Source: Hydractinia symbiolongicarpus (lineage: Eukaryota > Cnidaria > Hydrozoa > Anthoathecata > Hydractiniidae). From it: a stretch of 64,000 bases of DNA. The position numbers and the translations under genes were made by a program. The stretch covers positions 14,519,001 to 14,583,000 of the forward strand of contig NC_079885.1 of assembly GCF_029227915.1 (NCBI RefSeq), in the 5' to 3' direction. Below are positions 36,114 through 48,628 of this stretch, in pieces (the first letter of the stretch is position 1; every line of letters starts with the position of its first letter). A model generated the notes under the pieces. The model was given only the letters and a program-made list of their open reading frames with translations. It was not told the DNA's origin and ran no database searches.

Positions 36114-36563
36114 ATTGACTTTTTCACGTTACATTATTTATCATTACGACTGTGACGTATTTTTTTTACGCAATAGCCGCTAAGTAAATCAAGTAAGGGA
36201 CATGATTAGAAGTTTCTTTCCCCTAAAAAGGGCTACAATCTTGCTGCAATAAATGCGCCACGTCGCAAATGAATGGATTAAGAGCGTCAGACAAAGAAAA
36301 TGGCGATGTAGTTACTTTGCTAATTAACTTTGTCATAAGAAAATTAAGTCTGAAAGTACCCTAGATTGCCTTCGTTGGAACTTTTTACCGGAAATCTTAA
36401 AGCGCATGGTTGTCGTAAATAATGGATAGCGCTTGAAAAGAGCTTTCAAATGCACATAAACACGACATATTTCGGATAATCCAGTCAAGAAATATGACCT
36501 TTAAAATTTAAATCATTTTCGATGTAATGTGCTAATAATTCGTAGATATCTGCCCGTTTGTTT

Positions 36564-36682
36564 GTCTACGACCATACCAGGATGAACACACCTGTTCTCG
36601 TACGATCACGGAAGTTAAGCATCGTCGGGCCGGGATAGTACTTGGATGGGGGACCGCCTGGGAACTCCCGGTGTCGTAGGCT
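36564..36682 (+). rRNA. 5S rRNA copy 66, family II
   Basis: C17G and C39A. The following spacer is alpha in its first part and then switches to the class ending in GTCCCCCAG. Confidence 0.94.
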
Positions 36683-37132
36683 ATTGACTTTTTCACGTTA
36701 CATTATTTATCATTACGACTGTGACGTATCTTTTTGACGCAATAGCCGCTGAGTAAATCAAGTAAGGGACTTGATTAGAAGTTTCTTTCCCTTCAAAACG
36801 GCTACGATCTGGCTGCAATAAATGCTCCACGTCGCAAATGAATGGATTACGAGCGTCAGACAAAGAAAATGGCGATGTAGTTACTTTGCTAATTAACTTT
36901 GTCATATGAAAATTAAGTCTGAAAGTCCCCCAGATTGCCTTCGTTGGAACTTTTTACCGGAAATCTTAAAACGCATGGTTGTCGTAAATAATGGATAGCG
37001 CTTGAAAAGAGCTTTCAAATGCACATAAACACGACCTATTGCGGATAATCCAGTCAAGAAATATGACCTTTAAAGTTTAAACCATTTTCGATGTAATGTG
37101 CTAATAAATCGTAGATATCTGCCCGTTTGTTT

Positions 37133-37251
37133 GTCTACGACCATACCACGATGAACACACCTGTTCTCGTCCGATCACGGAAGTTAAGCATCGTCGGGCC
37201 GCGATAGTACTTGGATGGGGGACCGCCTGGGAACTCCCGGTGTCGTAGGCT
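37133..37251 (+). rRNA. 5S rRNA copy 67, family III
   Basis: Only G70C. Confidence 0.95.
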
Positions 37252-37700
37252 ATTGACTTTTTCACGTTACATTATTTATCATTACGATTGTGACGTATCT
37301 TTTTTACGCAATAGCCGCTGAGTAAATCAAGTAAGAGACATGATTAGAATTTGCTTTCCCTTAAAAAGGGCTACAATCTTGCTGCAATAAATGAACCACG
37401 TCGCAAATGAATGGATTAAGAGCGTCAGACAAAGAAAATGGCGATGTAGTTACTTTGCTAATTAACTTTGTCATATGAAAATTAAGTCTGAAAGTACCCC
37501 AGATTGCCTTCGTTGGAACTTTTTACCGGAAATCTTAAAGCGCATGGTTGTCGTAAATAATTGATAGCGCTTGAAAAGAGCTTTCAAATGCACATAAACA
37601 CGACCTATTGCGGATAATCCAGTCAAAAGTATGACCTTTAAAGTTTAAACCATTTTCGATGTAATGTGCTAATAAATCGTAGATATCTGCCCGTTTGTTT

Positions 37701-37819
37701 GTCTACGACCATACCAGGATGAACACACCTGTTCTCGTACGATCACGGAAGTTAAGCATCGTCGGGCCGGGATAGTACTTGGATGGGGGACCGCCTGGGA
37801 ACTCCCGGTGTCGTAGGCT
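37701..37819 (+). rRNA. 5S rRNA copy 68, family II, recombinant
   Basis: C17G and C39A, but the upstream element is TAATAAAT and the flank is of the copy 63 class. The only family II gene without TAATAATT, so the crossover lies between about -24 and position 17. Confidence 0.94.
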
Positions 37820-38269
37820 ATTGACTTTTTCACGTTACATTATTTATCATTACGACTGTGACGTATCTTTTTGACGCAATAGCCGCTGAGTAAATCAAGT
37901 AAGGGACTTGATTAGAAGTTTCTTTCCCTTCAAAACGGCTACGATCTGGCTGCAATAAATGCTCCACGTCGCAAATGAATGGATTACGAGCGTCAGACAA
38001 AGAAAATGGCGATGTAGTTACTTTGCTAATTAACTTTGTCATATGAAAATTAAGTCTGAAAGTCCCCCAGATTGCCTTCGTTGGAACTTTTTACCGGAAA
38101 TCTTAAAACGCATGGTTGTCGTAAATAATGGATAGCGCTTGAAAAGAGCTTTCAAATGCACATAAACACGACCTATTGCGGATAATCCAGTCAAGAAATA
38201 TGACCTTTAAAGTTTAAACCATTTTCGATGTAATGTGCTAATAAATCGTAGATATCTGCCCGTTTGTTT

Positions 38270-38388
38270 GTCTACGACCATACCACGATGAACACACCTG
38301 TTCTCGTCCGATCACGGAAGTTAAGCATCGTCGGGCCGCGATAGTACTTGGATGGGGGACCGCCTGGGAACTCCCGGTGTCGTAGGCT
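38270..38388 (+). rRNA. 5S rRNA copy 69, family III
   Basis: Only G70C. Confidence 0.95.
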
Positions 38389-38837
38389 ATTGACTTTTTC
38401 ACGTTACATTATTTATCATTACGATTGTGACGTATCTTTTTTACGCAATAGCCGCTGAGTAAATCAAGTAAGAGACATGATTAGAATTTGCTTTCCCTTA
38501 AAAAGGGCTACAATCTTGCTGCAATAAATGAACCACGTCGCAAATGAATGGATTAAGAGCGTCAGACAAAGAAAATGGCGATGTAGTTACTTTGCTAATT
38601 AACTTTGTCATATGAAAATTAAGTCTGAAAGTACCCCAGATTGCCTTCGTTGGAACTTTTTACCGGAAATCTTAAAGCGCATGGTTGTCGTAAATAATTG
38701 ATAGCGCTTGAAAAGAGCTTTCAAATGCACATAAACACGACCTATTGCGGATAATCCAGTCAAAAGTATGACCTTTAAAGTTTAAACCATTTTCGATGTA
38801 ATGTGCTAATAAATCGTAGATATCTGCCCGTTTGTTT

Positions 38838-38956
38838 GTCTACGACCATACCACGATGAACACACCTGTTCTCGTCCGATCACGGAAGTTAAGCATCGTC
38901 GGGCCGCGATAGTACTTGGATGGGGGACCGCCTGGGATCTCCCGGTGTCGTAGGCT
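38838..38956 (+). rRNA. 5S rRNA copy 70, chimeric gene
   Basis: G70C (family III) together with A101T (family V) but without the extra A. The spacer after it is of the family V class. The crossover lies between position 90 and 101 of the gene. Confidence 0.94.
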
Positions 38957-39406
38957 ATTGACTTTTTCACGTTACATTATTTATCATTACGACTGTGACG
39001 TATTTTTTTTACGCAATAGCCGCTAAGTAAATCAAGTAAGGGACATGATTAGAAGTTTCTTTCCCCTAAAAAGGGCTACAATCTTGCGGCAATAAATGCG
39101 CCACGTCGCAAATGAATGGATTAAGAGCGTCAGACAAAGAAAATGGCGATGTAGTTACTTTGCTAATTAACTTTGTCATAAGAAAATTAAGTCTGAAAGT
39201 ACCCTAGATTGCCTTCGTTGGAACTTTTTACCGGAAATCTTAAAGCGCATGGTTGTCGTAAATAATGGATAGCGCTTGAAAAGAGCTTTCAAATGCACAT
39301 AAACACGACATATTTCGGATAATCCAGTCAAGAAATATGACCTTTAAAATTTAAACCATTTTCGATGTAATGTGCTAATAATTCGTAGATATCTGCCCGT
39401 TTGTTT

Positions 39407-39525
39407 GTCTACGACCATACCAGGATGAACACACCTGTTCTCGTACGATCACGGAAGTTAAGCATCGTCGGGCCGGGATAGTACTTGGATGGGGGACCGC
39501 CTGGGAACTCCCGGTGTCGTAGGCT
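39407..39525 (+). rRNA. 5S rRNA copy 71, family II
   Basis: C17G and C39A; hybrid alpha spacer as after copies 66 and 68. Confidence 0.94.
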
Positions 39526-39975
39526 ATTGACTTTTTCACGTTACATTATTTATCATTACGACTGTGACGTATCTTTTTGACGCAATAGCCGCTGAGTAAA
39601 TCAAGTAAGGGACTTGATTAGAAGTTTCTTTCCCTTCAAAACGGCTACGATCTGGCTGCAATAAATGCTCCACGTCGCAAATGAATGGATTACGAGCGTC
39701 AGACAAAGAAAATGGCGATGTAGTTACTTTGCTAATTAACTTTGTCATATGAAAATTAAGTCTGAAAGTCCCCCAGATTGCCTTCGTTGGAACTTTTTAC
39801 CGGAAATCTTAAAACGCATGGTTGTCGTAAATAATGGATAGCGCTTGAAAAGAGCTTTCAAATGCACATAAACACGACCTATTGCGGATAATCCAGTCAA
39901 GAAATATGACCTTTAAAGTTTAAACCATTTTCGATGTAATGTGCTAATAAATCGTAGATATCTGCCCGTTTGTTT

Positions 39976-40094
39976 GTCTACGACCATACCACGATGAACA
40001 CACCTGTTCTCGTCCGATCACGGAAGTTAAGCATCGTCGGGCCGCGATAGTACTTGGATGGGGGACCGCCTGGGAACTCCCGGTGTCGTAGGCT
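39976..40094 (+). rRNA. 5S rRNA copy 72, family III
   Basis: Only G70C. Confidence 0.95.
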
Positions 40095-40543
40095 ATTGAC
40101 TTTTTCACGTTACATTATTTATCATTACGATTGTGACGTATCTTTTTTACGCAATAGCCGCTGAGTAAATCAAGTAAGAGACATGATTAGAATTTGCTTT
40201 CCCTTAAAAAGGGCTACAATCTTGCTGCAATAAATGAACCACGTCGCAAATGAATGGATTAAGAGCGTCAGACAAAGAAAATGGCGATGTAGTTACTTTG
40301 CTAATTAACTTTGTCATATGAAAATTAAGTCTGAAAGTACCCCAGATTGCCTTCGTTGGAACTTTTTACCGGAAATCTTAAAGCGCATGGTTGTCGTAAA
40401 TAATTGATAGCGCTTGAAAAGAGCTTTCAAATGCACATAAACACGACCTATTGCGGATAATCCAGTCAAAAGTATGACCTTTAAAGTTTAAACCATTTTC
40501 GATGTAATGTGCTAATAAATCGTAGATATCTGCCCGTTTGTTT

Positions 40544-40662
40544 GTCTACGACCATACCACGATGAACACACCTGTTCTCGTCCGATCACGGAAGTTAAGC
40601 ATCGTCGGGCCGCGATAGTACTTGGATGGGGGACCGCCTGGGAACTCCCGGTGTCGTAGGCT
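40544..40662 (+). rRNA. 5S rRNA copy 73, family III
   Basis: Only G70C. Confidence 0.95.
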
Positions 40663-41111
40663 ATTGACTTTTTCACGTTACATTATTTATCATTACGATT
40701 GTGACGTATCTTTTTTACGCAATAGCCGCTAAGTAAATCAAGTAAGAGACATGATTAGAATTTGCTTTCCCTTAAAAAGGGCTACAATCTTGCTGCAATA
40801 AATGAACCACGTCGCAAATGAATGGATTAAGAGCGTCAGACAAAGAAAATGGCGATGTAGTTACTTTGCTAATTAACTTTGTCATATGAAAATTAAGTCT
40901 GAAAGTACCCCAGATCGCCTTCGTTGGAACTTTTTACCGGAAATCTTAAAGCGCATGGTTGTCGTAAATAATTGATAGCGCTTGAAAAGAGCTTTCAAAT
41001 GCACATAAACACGACCTATTGCGGATAATCCAGTCAAAAATATGACCTTTAAAGTTTAAACCATTTTCGATGTAATGTGCTAATAAATCGTAGATATCTG
41101 CCCGTTTGTTT

Positions 41112-41230
41112 GTCTACGACCATACCACGATGAACACACCTGTTCTCGTCCGATCACGGAAGTTAAGCATCGTCGGGCCGCGATAGTACTTGGATGGGGG
41201 ACCGCCTGGGAACTCCCGGTGTCGTAGGCT
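41112..41230 (+). rRNA. 5S rRNA copy 74, family III
   Basis: Only G70C. Confidence 0.95.
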
Positions 41231-41680
41231 ATTGACTTTTTCACGTTACATTATTTATCATTACGATTGTGACGTATCTTTTTTACGCAATAGCCGCTGA
41301 GTAAATCATGTAAGGGACTTGATTAGAAGTTTCTTTCCCTTCAAAACGGCTACGATCTGGCTGCAATTAATGCGCCACGTCGCAAATGAATGGATTACGA
41401 GCGTCAGACAAAGAAAATGGCGATGTAGTTAATTTGCTAATTAACTTTGTCATATGAAAATTAAGTCTGAAAGTACCCTAGATTGCCTTCGTTGGAACTT
41501 TTTACCGGAAATCTTAAAGCGCATTATTGTCGTAAAGAATCGATAGCGCTTAAAAAGAGCTTTCAAATGCACATAAACTCGACCTATTTCCGATCATCCA
41601 GTCAAGAAATATGATCTTTAAAATTTGAACCATTTTCGATGTAATGTGCTAGTAAATCCTAGATATCTGCACGTATGTTT

Positions 41681-41800
41681 GTCTACGATCATACCACGAT
41701 GAACACACCTGTTCTCGTCCGATCACGGAAGTTAAGCATCGTCGGGCCGGGATAGTACTTGGATGGGGGAACCGCCTGGGATCTCCCGGTGTCGTAGGCT
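41681..41800 (+). rRNA. 5S rRNA copy 75, family V, recombinant unit
   Basis: 120 nt: C9T, extra A after position 90 and A101T. It is followed by an alpha spacer, normally paired with family II genes, so the exchange lies between position 101 and the second T-run. Confidence 0.93.
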
Positions 41801-42250
41801 ATTGACTTTTTCACGTTACATTATTTATCATTACGACTGTGACGTATCTTTTTGACGCAATAGCCGCTGAGTAAATCAAGTAAGGGACTTGATTAGAAGT
41901 TTCTTTCCCTTCAAAACGGCTACGATCTGGCTGCAATAAATGCTCCACGTCGCAAATGAATGGATTACGAGCGTCAGACAAAGAAAATGGCGATGTAGTT
42001 AATTTGGTAAATAACTTTGTCATATGAAAATTAAGTCTGAAAGTACCTTAGATTGCCTTCGTTGGAACTTTTTACCGGAAATCTTAAAGCGCATGGTTGT
42101 CGTAAATAATCGATAGCGCTTGAAAAGAGCTTTCAAATGCACATAAACACGACATATTTCGGATAATCCAGTCAAGAAATATAACCTTTAAAGTTTAAAC
42201 CATTTTCGATGTAATGTGCTAATAAATCGTAGATATCTGCCCGTTTGTTT

Positions 42251-42369
42251 GTCTACGACCATACCACGATGAACACACCTGTTCTCGTCCGATCACGGAA
42301 GTTAAGCATCGTCGGGCCGGGATAGTACTTGGATGGGAGACCGCCTGGGAACTCCCGGTGTCGTAGGCT
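42251..42369 (+). rRNA. 5S rRNA copy 76, G88A
   Basis: Private G88A in the C box. Beta spacer follows. Confidence 0.95.
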
Positions 42370-42819
42370 ATTGACTTTTTCACGTTACATTATTTATCAT
42401 TACGACTGTGACGTATCTTTTTTACGCAATAGCCGCTGAGTAAATCAAGTAAGGGACATGATTAGAAGTTTCTTTCCCCTAAAAAGGGCTACAATCTTGC
42501 TGCAATAAATGCGTCACGACGCAAATGAATGGATTAAGAGCGTCAGACAAAGAAAATGGCGATGTAGTTACTTTGCTAATTAACTTTGTCATATGAAAAT
42601 TAAGTCTGAAAGTACCCTAGATTGGCTTCGTTGGAACTTTTTACCAGAAATCTTAAAGCGCATGGTTGTCGTAAATAATGGATAGCGTTTGAAAAGAGCT
42701 TTCAAATGCACATAAACACGACATATTTCGGATAATCCAGTCAAGAAATATGACCTTTAAAGTTTAAACCATTTTTGATGTAATGTGCTAATAAATCGTA
42801 GATATCTGCCCGTTTGTTT

Positions 42820-42938
42820 GTCTACGACCATACCACGATGAACACACCTGTTCTCGTCCGATCACGGAAGTTAAGCATCGTCGAGCCGGGATAGTACTTG
42901 GATGGGGGACCGCCTGGGAACTCCCGGTGTCGTAGGCT
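42820..42938 (+). rRNA. 5S rRNA copy 77, family VII
   Basis: Only G65A, between the A box and the intermediate element. First of this family in the window. Confidence 0.95.
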
Positions 42939-43388
42939 ATTGACTTTTTCACGTTACATTATTTATCATTACGACTGTGACGTATCTTTTTTACGCAATA
43001 GCCGCTAAGTAAATCAAGTAAGGGACATGATTAGAAGTTTCTTTCCCCTAAAAAGGGCTACAATCTTGCTGCAATAAATGCGCCACGTCGCAAATGAATG
43101 GATTACGAGCGTCAGACAAAGAAAATGGCGATGTAGTTACTTTGCTAATTAACTTTGTCATAAGAAAATTAAGTCTGAAAGTACCCTAGATTGCCTTCGT
43201 TGGAACTTTTTACCGGAAATCTTAAAGCGCATGGTTGTCGCAAATAATGGATAGCGCTTGAAAAGAGCTTTCAAATGCACATAAACACGACATATTTCGG
43301 ATAATCCAGTCAAGAAATATGACCTTTAAAATTTAAACCATTTTCGATGTAATGTGCTAATAATTCGTAGATATCTGCCCGTTTGTTT

Positions 43389-43507
43389 GTCTAGGACCAT
43401 ACCAGGATGAACACACCTGTTCTCGTACGATCACGGAAGTTAAGCATCGTCGGGCCGGGATAGTACTTGGATGGGGGACCGCCTGGTAACTCCCGGTGTC
43501 GTAGGCT
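43389..43507 (+). rRNA. 5S rRNA copy 78, family II
   Basis: C6G breaks the C6-G113 pair of helix I; also C17G, C39A and G99T. Two helices are damaged, so it is a likely pseudogene. Alpha spacer follows. Confidence 0.89.
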
Positions 43508-43957
43508 ATTGACTTTTTCACGTTACATTATTTATCATTACGACTGTGACGTATCTTTTTGACGCAATAGCCGCTGAGTAAATCAAGTAAGGGACTTGAT
43601 TAGAAGTTTCTTTCCCTTCAAAACGGCTACGATCTGGCTGCAATAAATGCTCCACGTCGCAAATGAATGGATTACGAGCGTCAGACAAAAAAAATGGCGA
43701 TGTAGTTAATTTGCTAAATAACTTTGTCATATGAAAATTAAGTCTGAAAGTACCTTAGATTGCCTTCGTTGGAACTTTTTACCGGAAATCTTAAAGCGCA
43801 TGGTTGTCGTAAATAATGGATAGCGCTTGAAAAGAGCTTTCAAATGCACATAAACACGACATATTTCGGATAATCCAGTCAAGAAATATGACCTTTAAAA
43901 TTTAAACCATTTTCGATGTAATGTGCTAATAATTCGTAGATATCTGCCCGTTTGTTT

Positions 43958-44076
43958 GTCTACGACCATACCAAGATGAACACACCTGTTTTCGTACGAT
44001 CACGGAAGTTAAGCATCGTCGGGCCGGGATAGTACTTGGATGGGGGACCGCCTGGGAACTCCCGGTGTCGTAGGCT
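43958..44076 (+). rRNA. 5S rRNA copy 79, family II-like
   Basis: C17A in place of C17G, C34T in loop C and C39A. Position 17 has changed a second time, still without a partner for G61. Alpha spacer follows. Confidence 0.92.
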
Positions 44077-44526
44077 ATTGACTTTTTCACGTTACATTAT
44101 TTATCATTACGACTGTGACGTATCTTTTTGACGCAATAGCCGCTGAGTAAATCAAGTAAGGGACTTGATTAGAAGTTTCTTTCCCTTCAAAACGGCTACG
44201 ATCTGGCTGCAATAAATGCTCCACGTCGCAAATGAATGGATTACGAGCGTCAGACAAAGAAAATGGCGATGTAGTTAATTTGCTAAATAACTTTGTCATA
44301 TGAAAATTAAGTCTGAAAGTACCTTAGATTGCCTTCGTTGGAACTTTTTACCGGAAATCTTAAAGCGCATGGTTGTCGTAAATAATCGATAGCGCTTGAA
44401 AAGAGCTTTCAAATGCACATAAACACGACATATTTCGGATAATCCAGTCAAGAAATATAACCTTTAAAGTTTAAACCATTTTCGATGTAATGTGCTAATA
44501 AATCGTAGATATCTGCCAGTTTGTTT
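44077..44526 (+). other. Spacer, alpha class (after copy 79)
   Basis: This 450-bp spacer is typical of the alpha class, marked by CTTTTTGACGC, AAAACGGCTACGATCTGG, TGCTCCACG and GTACCTTAG. It follows copies 2, 9, 18, 26, 66, 68, 71, 75, 78, 79, 82, 85, 86, 92, 93, 106, 107, 109 and 112. After copies 66, 68 and 71 its 3' half is exchanged for that of another class. Because the second T-run is followed by G and not A, a minus-strand frame of 70 codons stays open; I do not regard it as a gene. Confidence 0.8.
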
Positions 44527-44645
44527 GTCTACGACCATACCACGATGAACACACCTGTTCTCGTCCGATCACGGAAGTTAAGCATCGTCGGGCCGGGATA
44601 GTACTTGGATGGGGGACCGCCTGGGAACTCCCGGTGTCGTAGGCT
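44527..44645 (+). rRNA. 5S rRNA copy 80, consensus
   Basis: Exact consensus. Beta spacer follows. Confidence 0.97.
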
Positions 44646-45095
44646 ATTGACTTTTTCACGTTACATTATTTATCATTACGACTGTGACGTATCTTTTTTA
44701 CGCAATAGCCGCTGAGTAAATCAAGTAAGGGACATGATTAGAAGTTTCTTTCCCCTAAAAAGGGCTACAATCTTGCTGCAATAAATGCGTCACGACGCAA
44801 ATGAATGGATTAAGAGCGTCAGACAAAGAAAATGGCGATGTAGTTACTTTGCTAATTAACTTTGTCATATGAAAATTAAGTCTGAAAGTACCCTAGATTG
44901 CCTTCGTTGGAACTTTTTACCAGAAATCTTAAAGCGCATGGTTGTCGTAAATAATGGATAGCGTTTGAAAAGAGCTTTCAAATGCACATAAACACGACAT
45001 ATTTCGGATAATCCAGTCAAGAAATATGACCTTTAAAGTTTAAACCATTTTTGATGTAATGTGCTAATAAATCGTAGATATCTGCCCGTTTGTTT

Positions 45096-45214
45096 GTCTA
45101 CGACCGTACCACGATGAACACACCTGTTCTCGTCCGATCACGGAAGTTAAGCATCGTCGAGCCGGGATAGTACTTGGATGGGGGACCGCCTGGGAACTCC
45201 CGGTGTCGTAGGCT
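45096..45214 (+). rRNA. 5S rRNA copy 81, family VII
   Basis: G65A and A11G. A11G occurs elsewhere only in family VI and copy 36, and the flanks differ, so it is probably an independent change. Confidence 0.94.
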
Positions 45215-45664
45215 ATTGACTTTTTCACGTTACATTATTTATCATTATGACTGTGACGTATCTTTTTTACGCAATAGCCGCTAAGTAAATCAAGTAAGGG
45301 ACATGATTAGAAGTTTCTTTCCCCTAAAAAGGGCTACAGTCTTGCTGCAATAAATGCGCCACGTCGCAAATGAATGGATTAAGAGCGTCAGACAAAGAAA
45401 ATGGCGATGTAGTTACTTTGCTAATTAACTTTGTCATAAGAAAATTAAGTCTGAAAGTACCCTAGATTGCCTTCGTTGGAACTTTTTACCGGAAATCTTA
45501 AAACGCATGGTTGTCGTAAATAATGGATAGCGCTTGAAAAGAGCTTTCAAATGCACATAAACACGACATATTTCGGATAATCCAGTTAAGAAATATGACC
45601 TTTAAAATTTAAACCATTTTCGATGTAATGTGCTAATAATTCGTAGATATCTGCCCGTTTGTTT

Positions 45665-45783
45665 GTCTACGACCATACCAGGATGAACACACCTGTTCTC
45701 GTACGATCACGGAAGTTAAGCATCGTCGGGCCGGGATAGTACTTGGATGGGGGACCGCCTGGGAACTCCCGGTGTCGTAGGCT
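45665..45783 (+). rRNA. 5S rRNA copy 82, family II
   Basis: C17G and C39A. Alpha spacer follows with two extra changes (GTAAAGGAC and GATCTCGC). Confidence 0.94.
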
Positions 45784-46233
45784 ATTGACTTTTTCACGTT
45801 ACATTATTTATCATTACGACTGTGACGTATCTTTTTGACGCAATAGCCGCTGAGTAAATCAAGTAAAGGACTTGATTAGAAGTTTCTTTCCCTTCAAAAC
45901 GGCTACGATCTCGCTGCAATAAATGCTCCACGTCGCAAATGAATGGATTACGAGCGTCAGACAAAGAAAATGGCGATGTAGTTAATTTGCTAAATAACTT
46001 TGTCATATGAAAATTAAGTCTGAAAGTACCTTAGATTGCCTTCGTTGGAACTTTTTACCGGAAATCTTAAAGCGCATGGTTGTCGTAAATAATGGATAGC
46101 GCTTGAAAAGAGCTTTCAAATGCACATAAACACGACATATTTCGGATAATCCAGTCAAGAAATATAACCTTTAAAGTTTAAACCATTTTCGATGTAATGT
46201 GCTAATAAATCGTAGATATCTGCCCGTTTGTTT

Positions 46234-46352
46234 GTCTACGACCATACCACGATGAACACACCTGTTCTCGTCCGATCACGGAAGTTAAGCATCGTCGGGC
46301 CGGGATAGTACTTGGATGGGGGACCGCCTGGGAACTCCCGGTGTCGTAGGCT
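46234..46352 (+). rRNA. 5S rRNA copy 83, consensus
   Basis: Exact consensus. Beta spacer follows. Confidence 0.97.
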
Positions 46353-46802
46353 ATTGACTTTTTCACGTTACATTATTTATCATTACGACTGTGACGTATC
46401 TTTTTTACGCAATAGCCGCTGAGTAAATCAAGTAAGGGACATGATTAGAAGTTTCTTTCCCCTAAAAAGGGCTACAATCTTGCTGCAATAAATGCGTCAC
46501 GACGCAAATGAATGGATTAAGAGCGTCAGACAAAGAAAATGGCGATGTAGTTACTTTGCTAATTAACTTTGTCATATGAAAATTAAGTCTGAAAGTACCC
46601 TAGATTGCCTTCGTTGGAACTTTTTACCAGAAATCTTAAAGCGCATGGTTGTCGTAAATAATGGATAGCGTTTGAAAAGAGCTTTCAAATGCACATAAAC
46701 ACGACATATTTCGGATAATCCAGTCAAGAAATATGACCTTTAAAGTTTAAACCATTTTTGATGTAATGTGCTAATAAATCGTAGATATCTGCCCGTTTGT
46801 TT

Positions 46803-46921
46803 GTCTACGACCATACCACGATGAACACACCTGTTCTCGTCCGATCACGGAAGTTAAGCATCTTCGAGCCGGGATAGTACTTGGATGGGGGACCGCCTGG
46901 GAACTCCCGGTGTCGTAGGCT
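46803..46921 (+). rRNA. 5S rRNA copy 84, family VII
   Basis: G61T, which breaks the C17-G61 pair of helix II from the other side than family II does, and G65A. Recurs as copy 91. Confidence 0.93.
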
Positions 46922-47371
46922 ATTGACTTTTTCACGTTACATTATTTATCATTACGACTGTGACGTATCTTTTTTACGCAATAGCCGCTAAGTAAATCAA
47001 GTAAGGGACATGATTAGAAGTTTCTTTCCCCTAAAAAGGGCTACAATCTTGCTGCAATAAATGCGCCACGTCGCAAATGAATGGATTAAGAGCGTCAGAC
47101 AAAGAAAATGGCGATGTAGTTACTTTGCTAATTAACTTTGTCATAAGAAAATTAAGTCTGAAAGTACCCTAGATTGCCTTCGTTGGAACTTTTTACCGGA
47201 AACCTTAAAACGCATGGTTGTCGTAAATAATGGATAGCGCTTGAAAAGAGCTTTCAAATGCACATAAACACGACATATTTCGGATAATCCAGTTAAGAAA
47301 TATGACCTTTAAAATTTAAACCATTTTCGATGTAATGTGCTAATAATTCGTAGATATCTGCCCGTTTGTTT

Positions 47372-47490
47372 GTCTACGACCATACCAGGATGAACACACC
47401 TGTTCTCGTACGATCACGGAAGTTAAGCATCGTCGGGCCGGGATAGTACTTGGATGGGGGACCGCCTGGGAACTCCCGGTGTCGTAGGCT
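47372..47490 (+). rRNA. 5S rRNA copy 85, family II
   Basis: C17G and C39A. Alpha spacer follows. Confidence 0.94.
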
Positions 47491-47940
47491 ATTGACTTTT
47501 TCACGTTACATTATTTATCATTACGACTGTGACGTATCTTTTTGACGCAATAGCCGCTGAGTAAATCAAGTAAAGGACTTGATTAGAAGTTTCTTTCCCT
47601 TCAAAACGGCTACGATCTGGCTGCAATAAATGCTCCACGTCGCAAATGAATGGATTACGAGCGTCAGACAAAGAAAATGGCGATGTAGTTAATTTGCTAA
47701 ATAACTTTGTCATATGAAAATTAAGTCTGAAAGTACCTTAGATTGCCTTCGTTGGAACTTTTTACCGGAAATCTTAAAGCGCATGGTTGTCGTAAATAAT
47801 GGATAGCGCTTGAAAAGAGCTTTCAAATGCACATAAACACGACATATTTCGGATAATCCAGTTAAGAAATATGACCTTTAAAATTTAAACCATTTTCGAT
47901 GTAATGTGCTAATAATTCGTAGATATCTGCCCGTTTGTTT

Positions 47941-48059
47941 GTCTACGACCATACCAGGATGAACACACCTGTTCTCGTACGATCACGGAACTTAAGCATC
48001 GTCGGGCCGGGATAGTACTTGGATGGGGGACCGCCTGGGAACTCCCGGTGTCGTAGGCT
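47941..48059 (+). rRNA. 5S rRNA copy 86, family II
   Basis: C17G, C39A and G51C. G51C alters the first base of the GTTAAGC A-box motif. Recurs as copy 93. Confidence 0.92.
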
Positions 48060-48509
48060 ATTGACTTTTTCACGTTACATTATTTATCATTACGACTGTG
48101 ACGTATCTTTTTGACGCAATAGCCGCTGAGTAAATCAAGTAAGGGACTTGATTAGAAGTTTCTTTCCCTTCAAAACGGCTACGATCTGGCTGCAATAAAT
48201 GCTCCACGTCGCAAATGAATGGATTACGAGCGTCAGACAAAGAAAATGGCGATGTAGTTAATTTGCTAAATAACTTTGTCATATGAAAATTAAGTCTGAA
48301 AGTACCTTAGATTGCCTTCGTTGGAACTTTTTACCGGAAATCTTAAAGCGCATGGTTGTCGTAAATAATCGATAGCGCTTGAAAAGAGCTTTCAAATGCA
48401 CATAAACACGACATATTTCGGATAATCCAGTCAAGAAATATAACCTTTAAAGTTTAAACCATTTTCGATGTAATGTGCTAATAAATCGTAGATATCTGCC
48501 CGTTTGTTT

Positions 48510-48628
48510 GTCTACGACCATACCACGATGAACACACCTGTTCTCGTCCGATCACGGAAGTTAAGCATCGTCAGGCCGGGATAGTACTTGGATGGGGGAC
48601 CGCCTGGGAACTCCCGGTGTCGTAGGCT
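48510..48628 (+). rRNA. 5S rRNA copy 87, G64A
   Basis: Only G64A, a CpG-to-CpA change at the end of the A box. Beta spacer follows. Recurs as copy 94. Confidence 0.95.

Larger units (their letters stand above)
36564..37700 (+). repeat. Two-gene block, 1,137 bp, first copy (copies 66-67)
   Basis: A family II gene, a hybrid alpha spacer and a family III gene, repeated next as copies 68-69 and again as copies 71-72. Confidence 0.8.
37701..38837 (+). repeat. Two-gene block, 1,137 bp, second copy (copies 68-69)
   Basis: Duplicate of copies 66-67. The sequence before copy 68 is of family III class, so the breakpoint lies near position 16 of the gene. Confidence 0.8.
43958..45664 (+). repeat. Three-gene block, 1,707 bp, first copy (copies 79-81)
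   Basis: The order II-like, consensus, VII with alpha, beta and a third spacer class repeats with period 1,707 bp. Confidence 0.8.
45665..47371 (+). repeat. Three-gene block, 1,707 bp, second copy (copies 82-84)
   Basis: Same order as copies 79-81, with private changes in copies 79, 81 and 84. Copies 111-113 and 108-110 show a related trimer period of about 1,707 bp. Confidence 0.8.
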
